Positions 26,372-36,195 of a stretch of 64,000 nt of DNA are shown piece by piece; the stretch's first letter is position 1; each line of letters starts with the position of its first letter. The stretch covers positions 1 to 64,000 of the forward strand of contig JAWKNY010000011.1 of NCBI GenBank assembly GCA_041391485.1, in the 5' to 3' direction. The position numbers were made by a program, and so were the translations under genes. The DNA is from JACKAF01 sp041391485. Its GTDB lineage: Bacteria > Bdellovibrionota > FAC87 > UBA2466 > JACKAF01. Below the pieces are notes generated by a model. That model did not search any database. It saw nothing but the letters and a program-made list of their open reading frames with translations, and was not told where the DNA came from.

Positions 26372-27693
26372 GTAGCAGGTTTTTAGTTTTTCTTGCTCTG
26401 CTAGGGCTGTTTGCTTCGCCGGGGGTTCTCCGTGCCGCCACGAAGGTAGGCAACGGCGATGATGGCTCCGACCTTGAAGGGGCAAAAAGACTACTCAACG
26501 GCCCAATCTTCATAACTCGCACAAAGGCCGTAAGACGCCTTAAACAACTCAACATCGCGGGAATCCCTGGTTTAGGAAGCCTTTTGCCAGAGCTTGAAAA
26601 CACAAAGCTCTACATGGCGGAAAAGGACGTTCGCACTCTTGGGGCGATGGATGCGTCTCCCGCACACCATGATGACAAGGATTTTGTCTATGCCCGTACT
26701 TTTGCGGCGGCCCACGCCGCCACCCGATTCTTCCCGGTCGCTTTGAATTTAGATGATCACCAGCTGATCGCGTTACACATTCATGAAGCCTTGCACCGCG
26801 CTCTCCCCGCGCCCATCAACGAGAATGAAGACGTGGTGGGACAACTGACTCTCGCAATAAGTGCCCCTGAAGCGACCCAAGACTCAATTCGAACAATTAC
26901 AACCGGGCTTGTTCCGGTGGCGGAACGAGTCTCCCTGCTTCCGGTACGTAAATCGGAATTCGGTTACGGCGTTCAAGCGTTCTCTTACGACAAACCATCG
27001 GCTTCAACGGCGGATCTAATGCATAAGGTTCACAGCAACCTCTATCCATTCGGAGAGCAGCGAATCCCGGTTGGAATTGGTCTGGAGGCCAGCGCCCTCC
27101 ACAGAAACGGAACGTTCTTCGCAGGGCCTCTGCGGATCTCACTCCTCCTGGATGCCATCAAGTTAAACTCATTCGAGTTCGGACTGTCCGCTAGCGCCGC
27201 GCTCAACGCCTTTGCGAACACAGCGAAGAGAAACGGGATGCTTTGCCGTGATGTTGTGAGTTTTGGATTTAGGCTAAAGAAACACTTAAGGCACTTCTAC
27301 GTTGAAAACCAAAGTAGCGTGGTACTCCCCAGCAAAGAGACCATGACTACCTCAACCGGAGTAGATGAGTACGATTTCGGTAGTATTGTGGATTTGAAGT
27401 TTAGAACAGGAATAAAACTTGGGCAGTTCGAAGTAGGCGGTTTCTTTCAAGGGCTGCTTGCCAACCATTTCCGGATAACAAACAACGCCGGGACACGGCT
27501 TCGCGACAGTGGGCGGTTCAGTCTTTACTCTGCGGGCCCAGAAGTTCAGTGGACAACTGAGACTTTTACCGTGAGTCTGAGCGGAAGCTTCCTGCTCAAT
27601 CCGAACAGTGAAAATTTTGGCTCTTTGGGGGCACCCCTTAGTTTTGGGGCGGGGCACACGGTGGTCGGGGCCAACTTCAGTTTCTTTTTCTAA
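26368..27693 (+). CDS. Outer-membrane barrel-like exported protein
   Basis: 441 residues from GTG 26368, overlapping the regulator stop. A signal peptide (FLVFLALLGLFASPGVLRA) is followed by a soluble N-terminal region with an HIHEALHRALPAP segment and, after about residue 225, alternating strands with Tyr/Phe belts (RISLLLDAIKLNSFEFGLSAS, FGAGHTVVGANFSFFF) ending in FFF, the usual last-strand signature for outer-membrane insertion. Translational coupling to a TIGR02147 regulator suggests the two are functionally linked. Family not recognised. Confidence 0.75.
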   Translation: MSSRFLVFLALLGLFASPGVLRAATKVGNGDDGSDLEGAKRLLNGPIFITRTKAVRRLKQLNIAGIPGLGSLLPELENTKLYMAEKDVRTLGAMDASPAHHDDKDFVYARTFAAAHAATRFFPVALNLDDHQLIALHIHEALHRALPAPINENEDVVGQLTLAISAPEATQDSIRTITTGLVPVAERVSLLPVRKSEFGYGVQAFSYDKPSASTADLMHKVHSNLYPFGEQRIPVGIGLEASALHRNGTFFAGPLRISLLLDAIKLNSFEFGLSASAALNAFANTAKRNGMLCRDVVSFGFRLKKHLRHFYVENQSSVVLPSKETMTTSTGVDEYDFGSIVDLKFRTGIKLGQFEVGGFFQGLLANHFRITNNAGTRLRDSGRFSLYSAGPEVQWTTETFTVSLSGSFLLNPNSENFGSLGAPLSFGAGHTVVGANFSFFF

Positions 27694-27752
27694 CTCACGA
27701 CTGTCGCATAACTTTCAATATTTGGTATCTTGACGGTGGGTGCGGGCGCACT

Positions 27753-29246
27753 CTATTCCGAATCGTGCCAAAAGCTGATAATCCCGCCGTTGCGCTTAAG
27801 ATAGTCGGCGTCGTGCCCACGGCCCCAGGGTTGGTCCGTTGAAAACTTGGTATGCGTCCTCATGGAGAAATTTCCAGCATGGCAGGCAGCGCAAGACTTA
27901 TTACTCGCTTGCTCCCACTTCTCCCCTTTTTTCTCAAAGGGTATGGGCGCTCGCTCGCGCCCGGCTAACCACTCGACAGATTCCAATTCCCATTTTCCGT
28001 TTACGTCTTTCCTCCAGTTTTCCGCAACACGCGCAAAGAGTCCGTTTTGGCCCACGTCCGGATTGGTTCCATCCCAATAAAAAATTCGCATCGCATCCGC
28101 AAATTTCTTATTGCCGCTCTTTCCGGGCATTGCCACACCAACAAGCGTCCAGTCACTCCCAAGCGCTTTGGGTGCTGCGCCCGCTTTGAGAAGTCCATTC
28201 TCGTCAAAATGATCGGGGTGGTAATCCGCAGGCCGGTAACTTCTTTCGCGCATCATTCCTAAAACTGTTTCATCCTTGCCTCTAATCACTCTATTCGCGC
28301 CGTAGGCGAGAATATCAGCGCCCGCCTCATCCAAAAACTTTTCTCGTTCGTTGGGCGGCAGCTTCTTGGCGATCTCGGCCATCGCAGCGATGCGCATTCC
28401 GTGAACATACGAATACCGATGAAACTGCATCCCCCCGTTTTCTCCCATTTCGCCCTCCAGTCCCGCGTTGGCGGTAAGCGTGAGAAGCTGTCCGAATTCA
28501 GGAGCGGAAGTATCAAGCTTGATATCAGTAGGAGTGGCGCGATCCAACTCTCGATAGGAGGCGAGTAGCTTTTGTTGATCCGGGCTGAGTGGGTAGCCTT
28601 TATGCTTATCAAGCATGTGGAGAATCTGGGCCGCTTTCAATAGAGGCATGTCCTCACGCTTCATTTCCTTAATAGACGGAGGCAACTCCGTTCGATCGCC
28701 ACGCAAACGCTCCGCTTCGGCGAGCGCTTTTTTGCCAAGCTCGTCCCGAGTCAGCATCCGGATATCTCCGAGGCCCAAGTTCTTGCTTAACAACAGGGAT
28801 TCCAAACCGGCTAAAAACTGCGCTCTCGGAAGGTAGCATTCAATTTTTGTCGAATTCAACAAGATTACCAGTTTCTTTTTCCAATACGCAGCCTCAGGTG
28901 GCTGCAGACGTACGATACCGATTTTGTCCCACGAGCGCCGGCTAATGCCGAAAAAACCTTAAGGATTTCTACTGCCACGTCGGCATTGGCCCTTTTGCTT
29001 CACCTCGGGGTCTACCTTTGAGTCTTCCGAGATGCGCATCAGATTCTGAATCCGTTGAGCCGAGGCCCGTTGCGCCGGGGAAAGAGACGAGATCCTCCGG
29101 ATTGAAAGCGAGATGGGATCCAGGGCAATGCCGTCATAACTTTCCTGACAGGCCGCCAGGTGCGCCGAAGCGTCAAAGCTTAGTCCAAAGGCTAAGACCA
29201 AGAACGCCCGCAAGAGAAGACGCGAATTGTGATAGCGTACACCCAT
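27753..29246 (-). pseudogene. Exported monohaem cytochrome-like protein, frameshifted
   Basis: Starts at 29246 with a signal peptide (LLLRAFLVLAFGLSFDASA), continues through two frame changes near 28970 and 28910 (readable link PPEAAYWKKKLVILLNSTK), then runs cleanly in one frame of 369 codons. Near the C-terminus SCAACHAG is a CxxCH c-type haem site; GGMQFHRYSYVHGMRIAAMAEI and HPDHFDENG lie in the middle. About 490 residues in all. A periplasmic redox or oxygenase-like function is possible, but no family is recognised beyond the haem motif. Confidence 0.7.
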
Positions 29247-29326
29247 TCGGCGTCTTATCGACGCGTCGCAGCATTAACTTTAGTTTCCTCTTTGCGTAGG
29301 CACGCTTTGTTGGCAGGATAAGAGCC

Positions 29327-29692
29327 GTGCTTAAAGTCTCCTTTAAATATCTCTTTAGCCTGCTTTTCATAGCAGCCGGAATCAATCATTTTTTGAACCC
29401 CGCCTTCTACCTGAGTATCATGCCGCCGTACCTGCCCTGGCACGCCCCTCTGGTTTACCTGAGCGGTGTCGCCGAAATACTTTTGGGCATGGGCCTACTC
29501 GTCCCACGTTTCCAGGTGGTGGCAGCCTGGGGACTCATCGCGCTTCTTGTCGCTGTTTTTCCGGCGAATATTTATATGTACCAGCACCCGGAACTTTTTC
29601 CGGATGTTTCGCCGAACGCTCTTTTTTGGCGACTCCCTATACAGTTTCTTCTAATCGCATGGGCTTACGTTTACACCAAACCCACTCGGTAA
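29327..29692 (+). CDS. DoxX-family membrane protein
   Basis: 121 residues from a GTG start. Four helices and the family pattern KYLFSLLFIAAGINHFLNPAFYLSIMPPYLPW, then SGVAEILLGMGLLVPRFQ and ALFWRLPIQFLLIAWAYVYT are typical of the short DoxX-like proteins. Function in this subfamily is not established. It is divergent from the cytochrome-like gene. Confidence 0.85.
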   Translation: MLKVSFKYLFSLLFIAAGINHFLNPAFYLSIMPPYLPWHAPLVYLSGVAEILLGMGLLVPRFQVVAAWGLIALLVAVFPANIYMYQHPELFPDVSPNALFWRLPIQFLLIAWAYVYTKPTR

Positions 29693-29817
29693 ACCCAAAA
29701 CCGTCCTAGAAATCAGTTGAAACGCAAACTGGTCAAAACCTTGACACACCCTGACTTCGGCAATACCCCTTAGCCAAATGGGGGGCGCGTTTGCCCGCCT
29801 GAATTGGGAGGAACGTT

Positions 29818-30225
29818 ATGCGAATTCTATTAGGTATTTTATTTATTAGTTCTACAGTGATGGCCTACGATTTCCCGCTGTTACAAAAAACTTTGGGCGG
29901 TCTGGACAAGGAAGATGGCGTTGTGAAAACCACAAGCTGCCAAGTTTTTGATAAGCACTCGGGCATCAAGCTTGAGGAAGTGATCGATTTGATCAAGAAG
30001 GCGGAAAAGGAACCGATGGAAAAGTTCGTGCACATCCGCCGCGAAGTCCCGTCCGTTGAAATTTGGGCAAATTACCCTGAAAAGTTTGCGGCAGGCCCGG
30101 CGGCGACCGGATTGCGCCCGCACAAGGTATTGCTGCTTGAGGACTCTTCTTCGGGCAAGCGACGCAATGGACCCGCTGCCGAAGAGCTTATTAAGCTCCT
30201 CTCCATTGCTTGCAAAGATAAGTAG
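29818..30225 (+). CDS. Small exported protein, 135 residues
   Basis: The ATG at 29818 follows TGGGAGGAACG. Signal peptide MRILLGILFISSTVMA, then a mature charged protein with two cysteines (TTSCQVF and IACKDK) at its ends. Not recognised. Upstream, TTGACA near 29741 could be a -35 element. An intrinsic terminator follows the stop. Confidence 0.68.
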   Translation: MRILLGILFISSTVMAYDFPLLQKTLGGLDKEDGVVKTTSCQVFDKHSGIKLEEVIDLIKKAEKEPMEKFVHIRREVPSVEIWANYPEKFAAGPAATGLRPHKVLLLEDSSSGKRRNGPAAEELIKLLSIACKDK

Positions 30226-30232
30226 TCTTTTC

Positions 30233-30267
30233 CAAAAAGGGCCGGGCACTGTCCCGGCCTTTTTTTC
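30233..30267 (+). terminator. Intrinsic terminator
   Basis: AAGGGCCGGG and CCCGGCCTTT pair around CACTGT and are followed by a T-run (TTTTTTT). Placed 8 bases after the small exported protein gene. Confidence 0.85.
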
Positions 30268-30355
30268 TGCACCGCCCCTAATCCCAAGCCCTCCTTGTAC
30301 CGATAAGTATGTAAATCCCGCCACAATTTACTCTCTGCAAGGAGGCAGCGTGTTA

Positions 30356-31303
30356 ATGCAGCAAAAGGACGTCGTTTCCCAACTTAAACGCGAAGGCTTC
30401 AAGTTCATCGATTTGAAGCTGAAATCCGAGGGCAACTACAACGTCGCTGACGCCGATTGGAATTACCGCGATCTGCTCCACTTACGCCACGTGCACGCCA
30501 CCGACTGCACCATTTTGAGCGCCTACGGAGATTCCACGACCCAGATCCTCTGGCCCACCATGTTTGGTGTTCGCTTGCCGATGCAAATTCTTTCGTTCAG
30601 AACCGCCGCAAATAAACACGCCGCCGTTTCCATTTGGCTTTGCTTTGCGTTGACCAGTGAAGACACTTTCCTGAGAATTTCAGACAACTGGACCAAGGTC
30701 GTGACCCACTACCAGATTGGAGCACCCAAGTTCTTGTCCTTCGTGTTGCCTGTCATTTCCTGGCTTTTGAAACGCAGCTACAAGAAGCTCATGTCAGAAG
30801 ATCTCCCGATGCGCCACCGCCGCGGGCAGCTGCGATTCTGGGGATACCGTTTCAAGTTTGATGAAGCCGGCTATGGGTTCGACAAGGGCACCACCCTGGA
30901 ACACGACGAAGTGATTGCCCCTGAGGACATGCACGAGGAGTTTCCCTCGCTCGCTATAGACAAACTGCTCGGCGAAGGCCAGAACTATATGCTCGGAACG
31001 AGTGATCACCTAGGCATTCGCCTTCACCGACAGGACAACAAGCTTTCCCTCTACCCCCGGCTATGTGCCCATGCCGGAGCGAGTTTGGATGAGTCTCCCT
31101 GCAAATCAGGAAAGGTGCGATGCCCGTGGCACGGAAAAGCCTTCAGGCCCTACGCCGTTGTGGACCTGCGTGCGGGGACACAGGCCTTCACCACCCCTTA
31201 CCACCACGTTCTCTTTGAAGGCGGAGTGCTCACGGTAAAACAAAAAGAGGCCGCCAAGATTTCCATTCCCGACGAGGCGCCACGCTTAGAAGCCGCCGCC
31301 TAA
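30356..31303 (+). CDS. Rieske [2Fe-2S] domain protein
   Basis: 315 residues from ATG 30356 (a GTG at 30350 is closer to the GGAGG at 30341-30345 and is a valid alternative). The N-terminal 200 residues are unassigned: QILSFRTAANKHAAVSIWLC and a hydrophobic LSFVLPVISWLLKRSYK segment near 125-140. The C-terminal Rieske fold has CAHAGASLDES (Cys237, His239) and CPWHGKAF (Cys256, His259), the four cluster ligands. Probably the oxygenase or ferredoxin component of a Rieske-type system; no reductase lies next to it. Confidence 0.8.
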   Translation: MQQKDVVSQLKREGFKFIDLKLKSEGNYNVADADWNYRDLLHLRHVHATDCTILSAYGDSTTQILWPTMFGVRLPMQILSFRTAANKHAAVSIWLCFALTSEDTFLRISDNWTKVVTHYQIGAPKFLSFVLPVISWLLKRSYKKLMSEDLPMRHRRGQLRFWGYRFKFDEAGYGFDKGTTLEHDEVIAPEDMHEEFPSLAIDKLLGEGQNYMLGTSDHLGIRLHRQDNKLSLYPRLCAHAGASLDESPCKSGKVRCPWHGKAFRPYAVVDLRAGTQAFTTPYHHVLFEGGVLTVKQKEAAKISIPDEAPRLEAAA

Positions 31304-31355
31304 GTAGGCACTTGCTTTGGATTGACAAAAATCCCTCGCCCGCTAAATTGCCCGG

Positions 31356-31754
31356 ATGACCGAGCAGGAGCGCGAGGACGAACTCGCCCAAGAAAATAGA
31401 ACCATCCATAGAGGCGACATCTTCTGGATTGGGCCCAAGCATCGCAAAGGTATCGTGCCAAGCCCCACACACCCGCATGTGGTGGTGCAAGATGACCTCT
31501 TCAACAGATCCCGCATTACTACTGTAGTTGTCTGTGCCCTCACCACCAACCTGCGAAAAGCCAACGAGCCCGGCAATGTCCTATTGGATCCCGGAGAAGC
31601 GGGCCTTCCCAAGCAAAGCGCCGTCGTTGTCTCTCAAATCGACTCTGTCCAAAAATCGCATTTAGGGAAATGGGTGGGGCGACTCTCCGAAGAGCGCGTC
31701 GAACAAATTCTTTCGGGTCTTCGATTTCAGCAGTTCGCGTTTTTTGGGGAATGA
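31356..31754 (+). CDS. MazF/PemK-family mRNA interferase-like protein
   Basis: 132 residues. RGDIFWIGP, HPHVVVQDDLFN, TTVVVCALTTNLRKA, PGNVLLDPGEAGLPKQSAVVVSQIDSV follow the MazF/PemK fold from strand 1 to the helix after the conserved SxV-D core. Members cleave mRNA at short sequences and are normally paired with a small DNA-binding antitoxin. No antitoxin-sized ORF is seen within 50 bases upstream or 20 downstream, so it may be solitary or regulated in another way. Confidence 0.82.
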   Translation: MTEQEREDELAQENRTIHRGDIFWIGPKHRKGIVPSPTHPHVVVQDDLFNRSRITTVVVCALTTNLRKANEPGNVLLDPGEAGLPKQSAVVVSQIDSVQKSHLGKWVGRLSEERVEQILSGLRFQQFAFFGE

Positions 31755-31776
31755 GTCTCTCGTCGGGCGATTGTCC

Positions 31777-32652
31777 CTAAAGACGTTGCTGATCCATTCC
31801 ATCCTTTTCATAGATACTGTCCTCACCCGGCTCACGTAAGTTCGGGTCACCTTTCGCTTTGGCGATGGACCAAAGAATGCTCTCTCCGGCAGGCATGACG
31901 TCTGTTTCCACTTCAAACACCGGATCCTTAAAGGCTTGTTTCGCATCGATGAGTGTCCACCTTTAGACTTAAACATCGCCAGCAGATCGTCAGAAAAAAG
32001 GAATTTAGCAAATTGTGGTGAATGAGTAACGTGTGGTCGACTTCTCTCTTCAAGTACTTTTTCGATAAATCATTATAGTACTGAGCCCTTTCCCAGATGT
32101 GATTGGTATCTCGGTAGGGTTCGAGATCTGTCTTTGGATTGGTTTCTAACTTCGCCTCAAGACGGCTCGTAATGTACCAATCCAGGCATCAATCGTAACG
32201 TAGCCATTCCTGTAACCTTGCTCTTTAAGAAAAGCCCGAATGCCATCCCTTTTCTCTTGGGTGTTGCCGGCCTTAAGGTAAGGAAATCTAAAACGCTTCT
32301 CAAAATGCTTGAACCCCCGTATGAGGCTCTCGCAGCGAAGAATATCTTTCGCGAAAACCGACAACTCCGTTCGGTTAAAGTTGAGGTGGCTAAACGTATG
32401 GTTCGCAATGAGATGACCCTTCTCATCCCACACACGGAGACGTTTGGATACCTCAGGCTTCTCGATATACTTACCCGTTACAAACGCCGCGGCTTTGACT
32501 TTATGCCGATCAAGGGCCGCGAGTATTGCCTCGTCTCGTTCCAGCAAGGAGAGTGTATTTCCGCTTCGCATTGCAAAATCATCCATAGTAATGGCAACGC
32601 GCGCAGCGTATAGGTTCGTCGTTAACAAAAGGACGAGAAAAAGCTTAGGCAA
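31777..32652 (-). pseudogene. Polysaccharide deacetylase (NodB-like), frameshifted
   Basis: TTG start at 32652 with a GGGGGTG site seven bases upstream and a signal peptide (LFLVLLLTTNLYA). The NodB motifs are present: TMDD (catalytic/metal Asp) and the HTFSH zinc motif, then RFRFPYLKAGNT (the RxPY motif). The frame is lost near 32150; the family continues through DWYITSRLEAKLETNP and, after another change near 31990, LAMFKSKGW to MDQQRL at 31777. Likely removes acetyl groups from cell-wall or capsule polysaccharide in the periplasm. Confidence 0.78.
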
Positions 32653-32863
32653 GTGTTCACCCCCAAGTTACGATCTAAGAAACTCTAACCGCATGACTTT
32701 ATCACACCGCACAGGCTTCCTTTTAGGCTTTTTACTCTGCACCACGTCCCTCCCGAGATAGCGGCTAAGCTGTTTTGAGAAAAACCGCAGAAAAACTCGC
32801 ATAAGGGTCCAAAATATCCTCGTTCTGCACTATACTGTCTGACTATTGGAGGTTCTGCGCTCA

Positions 32864-34258
32864 GTGTTCCGCTGGCTTCTCATCTTAAGTATGCTACTTG
32901 TGGCGGTGACTCCGCTAAAGGCGGAGAAGCAAAGCCTGCGAGTCGGCCTGACCGGAAAGTACCCACCCTTCAATTATTTTGATCCCAACGGAAAACTCAC
33001 CGGCTTTGACGTGGAAATGGCTGAGGCCATTTGCGCGGAGATCGAACGCAAATGTGTTTTTGTACCGCTCGCGTGGGACGGTATTTTGGCGGCGCTACTT
33101 GCAGGCAGGATTGACGCCATCATTGGCAGCATGGCAATCACGCCTGAACGCGAGAAAAAAGTACTCTTTAGCCAACCCTACTACGAATCAGGGGCGCAGC
33201 TGCTTGCTTCTAGTACCGCGCCTCCCGCGACCGACGAAGGCTTTAGAATCGGCGTTACTTTAGGAACGACATACAAAACCTTCGCCGAGAAAGCTTTCCC
33301 CAAAGCCACGGTCCGCAGCTACAAGGGCGATGTCGAAGTACTGCAAGACATTGTGAGCGGGAGATTGGACGCTATTGTCACCGACAAATTGGTGGGTCTC
33401 TACATGGCTCGCTCCATGAACGCCGATTTGGTTCCGGTGGGTGAACCGCTCTATCTTGAGCGAATGGGGATTCCTGTTGGTCCTGGAGAGACCGATCTTC
33501 TGAATCGAATCAATCAATCCATCACCAAGATTCGCTCGTCAAAAGCGTACCCGGCACTTTTTACAAAATACTTTGGAAAAGCCTCGCACAGCGCTTCGTC
33601 CTCTTACAGTCTAGAAGCATCCCTTTCTCTTATGGCTAGGGCCTTAGGCACGACTGTAGGCCTCTCGGCGCAGGGTATTTTTCTCGGATGTCTTGTCTCT
33701 ATTCTCGTGGCTTCGCTCATGCTTTTCTCGCCGCGATCGCTTGCCGTAGGCGTTGCCTTTATCGTTGATTTTGTGCGGGCCACCCCGTTTATGGTCCAGC
33801 TCTTTGCCATTTACTTTGGGCTGCCTTCATTGGGGCTTCGAATTTCCCCTTGGGCAAGTGCAGTGCTTGCGATCGCTCTGCATAGCGCCGCCTACCTCGC
33901 CGAAGTCATCAAAGTGGCCTACCAAAGCGTTCCCCTCAACCAGCATTACGCCGCAAGAACTTTGGGGCTTAGTCGCCGCCAGGCAGTGGTATCGATCATT
34001 TCCCCCCAAATGCTCCCGGTACTGGTTGCCCCCACTCTTAACACCGTTGTGGCAATGATTAAGGATTCGGCTATCGTGTCGGTCATCAGTGTGCACGAAC
34101 TGATGATGCAAACGCAGGAGCTTATCAGCGCTACTTTTCAACCCATGGAGTTCTATCTACTAGCGGCGTTTCTCTATTTTGTAGTGACTTATCCACTTTT
34201 ACTGTTGGGCCGAGGATTGGAAAAGACTTTCCGCAGGAAGGGGCTTCTCAATGGATAG
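32864..34258 (+). CDS. Amino-acid ABC importer, substrate-binding/permease fusion
   Basis: About 464 residues. Start set at GTG 32864 because GGAGG at 32848-32852 lies upstream; a TTG at 32846 overlaps that site. A signal/anchor segment precedes a family-3 solute-binding domain (YPPFNYFDPNGKLTGFDVEM, GRIDAIIGSMAITPEREK, RLDAIVTDKLVGLYM) to about residue 250, then a HisM/GlnP-type permease with TTVGLSAQGIFLG and the EAA-like LAEVIKVAYQSVPLNQ. One chain thus provides binding protein and channel, as in some GlnPQ systems. It overlaps the ATPase gene downstream by eight bases. Confidence 0.88.
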   Translation: MFRWLLILSMLLVAVTPLKAEKQSLRVGLTGKYPPFNYFDPNGKLTGFDVEMAEAICAEIERKCVFVPLAWDGILAALLAGRIDAIIGSMAITPEREKKVLFSQPYYESGAQLLASSTAPPATDEGFRIGVTLGTTYKTFAEKAFPKATVRSYKGDVEVLQDIVSGRLDAIVTDKLVGLYMARSMNADLVPVGEPLYLERMGIPVGPGETDLLNRINQSITKIRSSKAYPALFTKYFGKASHSASSSYSLEASLSLMARALGTTVGLSAQGIFLGCLVSILVASLMLFSPRSLAVGVAFIVDFVRATPFMVQLFAIYFGLPSLGLRISPWASAVLAIALHSAAYLAEVIKVAYQSVPLNQHYAARTLGLSRRQAVVSIISPQMLPVLVAPTLNTVVAMIKDSAIVSVISVHELMMQTQELISATFQPMEFYLLAAFLYFVVTYPLLLLGRGLEKTFRRKGLLNG

Positions 34259-34933
34259 AGCTCTACCTCTTGTGCGCGTGGAAGACTTGCGGGTTCGACG
34301 CTCCGAAAAAGAAATCTTACTTGGCGTTTCACTTCAGATCGTCCGTGGCGAGCCCTTTGCTATCCTCGGAGAAAGCGGTTCCGGGAAAACCACGTTGTTG
34401 TACGCTCTTCTCGGGCTCATCCCTTTTTACTCTGGAAGGCTTGAAATTTGCGGGAAGAACCCCGAAGCTCTGTTGCCGCGAGAGCGCGCCGAACTCATGG
34501 GCCTGGTTTTTCAGGACTACGCGCTTTCCCACATGAATGTCCTCGACAATCTTAGCTTCGCACCGAAAAAGCACGGCAAGCGGGAATGCGAGAAAGGCCA
34601 AGGCGCTATTGGAACAACTCCGGATCGCCGCTCTGATCGACTCCTACCCACGCAACTGAGCGGGGGACAAAGCAACGCGTAGCCATTGCGCGCAGCCTGA
34701 TGCTGGAACCCGAGGTACTTTTTTTTGACGAACCCAGCGCCGCCTTGGACGTCCGGACCTCGGAGACCTTGGCGAGCCTTCTCACGGAACTCAACAAACA
34801 AATCCAGATTGTCATTGTTAGCCACGATATTCCCTTTCTCGAAAAAATTGGTGGAAGGGGCTGTGTGATGGAAAAAGGAAGCTTAAAGAAAGTGGGCGAG
34901 TTAGCAGATCTCGTTCACCACCTTCGTCACTAG
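34251..34933 (+). pseudogene. Amino-acid ABC importer ATPase, frameshifted
   Basis: Partner of the binding/permease fusion. Walker A GESGSGKT (about residues 39-46), Q-loop VFQDYALSHM, and in a second frame LSGGQ, IARSLMLEPEVLFFDEPSAALD (Walker B region) and VSHD (H-loop). Frame changes near 34595 and 34670 split the ORF; correct reading gives ALLEQLRIAALIDSYP between them. Product about 225 residues, short for the family but containing all ATPase motifs. Confidence 0.82.
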
Positions 34934-34934
34934 T

Positions 34935-35327
34935 TTACTCTCCCAGGCGGCAATCGGCGTACGTAGAAATATAGCCTGGGTTTCCATTGAATACCGAGAA
35001 GATGGCAAAGACTTTTTCCGCCTGTGTTTCAGGCTTCACACACACCTGGCCTTTGGGGTCCTTGATGAGAATATCCACTCGCGGCACGCCCGAAGCCTCG
35101 TAATAGCGGACTCTCGCCGCACAGTCCGCATACTCCACGCGCACCGGCTGATTCAAAAAAACGAGAGTCTGCGTCTCGTCCGAATACTGAAAAGACAGCG
35201 TATGCGCGTTTCCCTCTCGTCTCAATCGGGCGCTATCCCCATAGTCGCTCTTACAGTCGGCAACGAGAGCCGCTTCGGCCAGACACAGATTGCAAGCAAG
35301 CAACAAGATCGCTGAAATGAAACGCAT
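34935..35327 (-). CDS. Exported protein of unknown function, ~130 residues
   Basis: Start chosen at ATG 35327 (MRFISAILLLACNLCLAEA, signal peptide), preceded by GGGGGAAAAG; a longer frame reaches 35354. The mature part is beta-rich with four cysteines (ADCKSDYG, YADCAARVRYY, QVCVKPE, YADCRLGE), likely two disulfides. Not recognised. Two bases separate it from the convergent ABC ATPase. Confidence 0.65.
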   Translation of the reverse strand: MRFISAILLLACNLCLAEAALVADCKSDYGDSARLRREGNAHTLSFQYSDETQTLVFLNQPVRVEYADCAARVRYYEASGVPRVDILIKDPKGQVCVKPETQAEKVFAIFSVFNGNPGYISTYADCRLGE

Positions 35328-35363
35328 GCTTTTCCCCCAAGAATTGCGTCTCATTATAACACG

Positions 35364-36083
35364 TTATGCGCTTGCGGCCTGGGCCCAACGCTGCCACTTG
35401 CGACAATCCTTCTCTGGATGGGTAATTTTCACCGGCTCGTGGAATTCCAGTACCGCGCGCAATCCGTTTTGTCGGACGAGATTGAACAGATGCGGAACAA
35501 AACTATCGCTCCCGATAAAGGCAGCGAGTCGCGCGGGTGTATAGAGAATGCGAAATGGCTGCACCCGTAGATCGTACTCGGCGGCGATTCTAAAGGCTCC
35601 CCAACGCCATTCTTTTTCTTCGTTAATACAAGTCGTGCCGGAAGGGAAAATAGTAAGGCGCCGTTTGCGCACACAGACGTGCTCGTAAACCGCATCGCCA
35701 ACGCGCTTGCGAGAGTCCTTTGATCCACGATTCAAGAACACGCTGTCCATTCGGCGCGCGGCGTTCCCAAAAATCGGCCATTGTTTGATTTCCTCTTTTG
35801 TCACGAAGGAGGTGTGTGTCGCTGAGAGCAGAAGCGGAATATCGAGATAACTCACATGGCTTCCCAGAAGCAGAACCGGATTGTCGTCGGTCTGACCGCG
35901 CACTTCCCACTGCACACGAAGCAGGTTGAGGATCTCTTTCGCCCATCGCTGTGACAGGGGTTTTACGCGCTCCAGGAGGCGGGGCGGATCGGTGAGTTCG
36001 GCGTGGCTGCAATAGCGGAGGTAGTGGTTTGTTTTGGTGAAAACGCTTAAGCAACTGCGGGTATCCGCATAGAGTGTCATCAC
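35364..36083 (-). CDS. PlsC-type lysophospholipid acyltransferase
   Basis: 239 residues. The acyltransferase block I HVSYLD (HX4D) follows PVLLLGS, block II region MDSVFLNRGSKDSRKRVGD and block III FPSGTTC (usual FPEGT) are present in order with about the normal spacing. It would transfer an acyl chain to 1-acylglycerol-3-phosphate or a related lipid at the inner membrane. Ser replaces Glu in FPEGT, which is seen in some homologues. Stands alone. Confidence 0.82.
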   Translation of the reverse strand: MMTLYADTRSCLSVFTKTNHYLRYCSHAELTDPPRLLERVKPLSQRWAKEILNLLRVQWEVRGQTDDNPVLLLGSHVSYLDIPLLLSATHTSFVTKEEIKQWPIFGNAARRMDSVFLNRGSKDSRKRVGDAVYEHVCVRKRRLTIFPSGTTCINEEKEWRWGAFRIAAEYDLRVQPFRILYTPARLAAFIGSDSFVPHLFNLVRQNGLRAVLEFHEPVKITHPEKDCRKWQRWAQAASA

Positions 36084-36195
36084 ACTGAAATTATAGGCGG
36101 CTTGGCAGGAGCCCGGTGTTAATTTCTAGTTAAGGGGTGACCAATTCGTAAAGACTCTGGACTTTCTAGATAAATTCAGTAGTTTAGTTCACTCG

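Noticed and set aside
30056..30355. N-terminal extension of the Rieske protein
   Set aside because: It overlaps the small exported protein gene and its terminator; a ribosome site and start lie at 30341-30356.
31662..31976. 104-codon minus-strand ORF as a separate gene
   Set aside because: Only its first residues (FKSKG) fit; the region is the frameshifted 3' part of the polysaccharide deacetylase gene.
11295..32678. 14-base exact repeat AAGTTACGATCTAA at 11295 and 32665
   Set aside because: Several 14-base matches are expected by chance in 64 kb; no context in common.
32693..32761. 22-residue hydrophobic ORF (MTLSHRTGFLLGFLLCTTSL...)
   Set aside because: No ribosome site, no neighbours sharing strand closely; likely chance.
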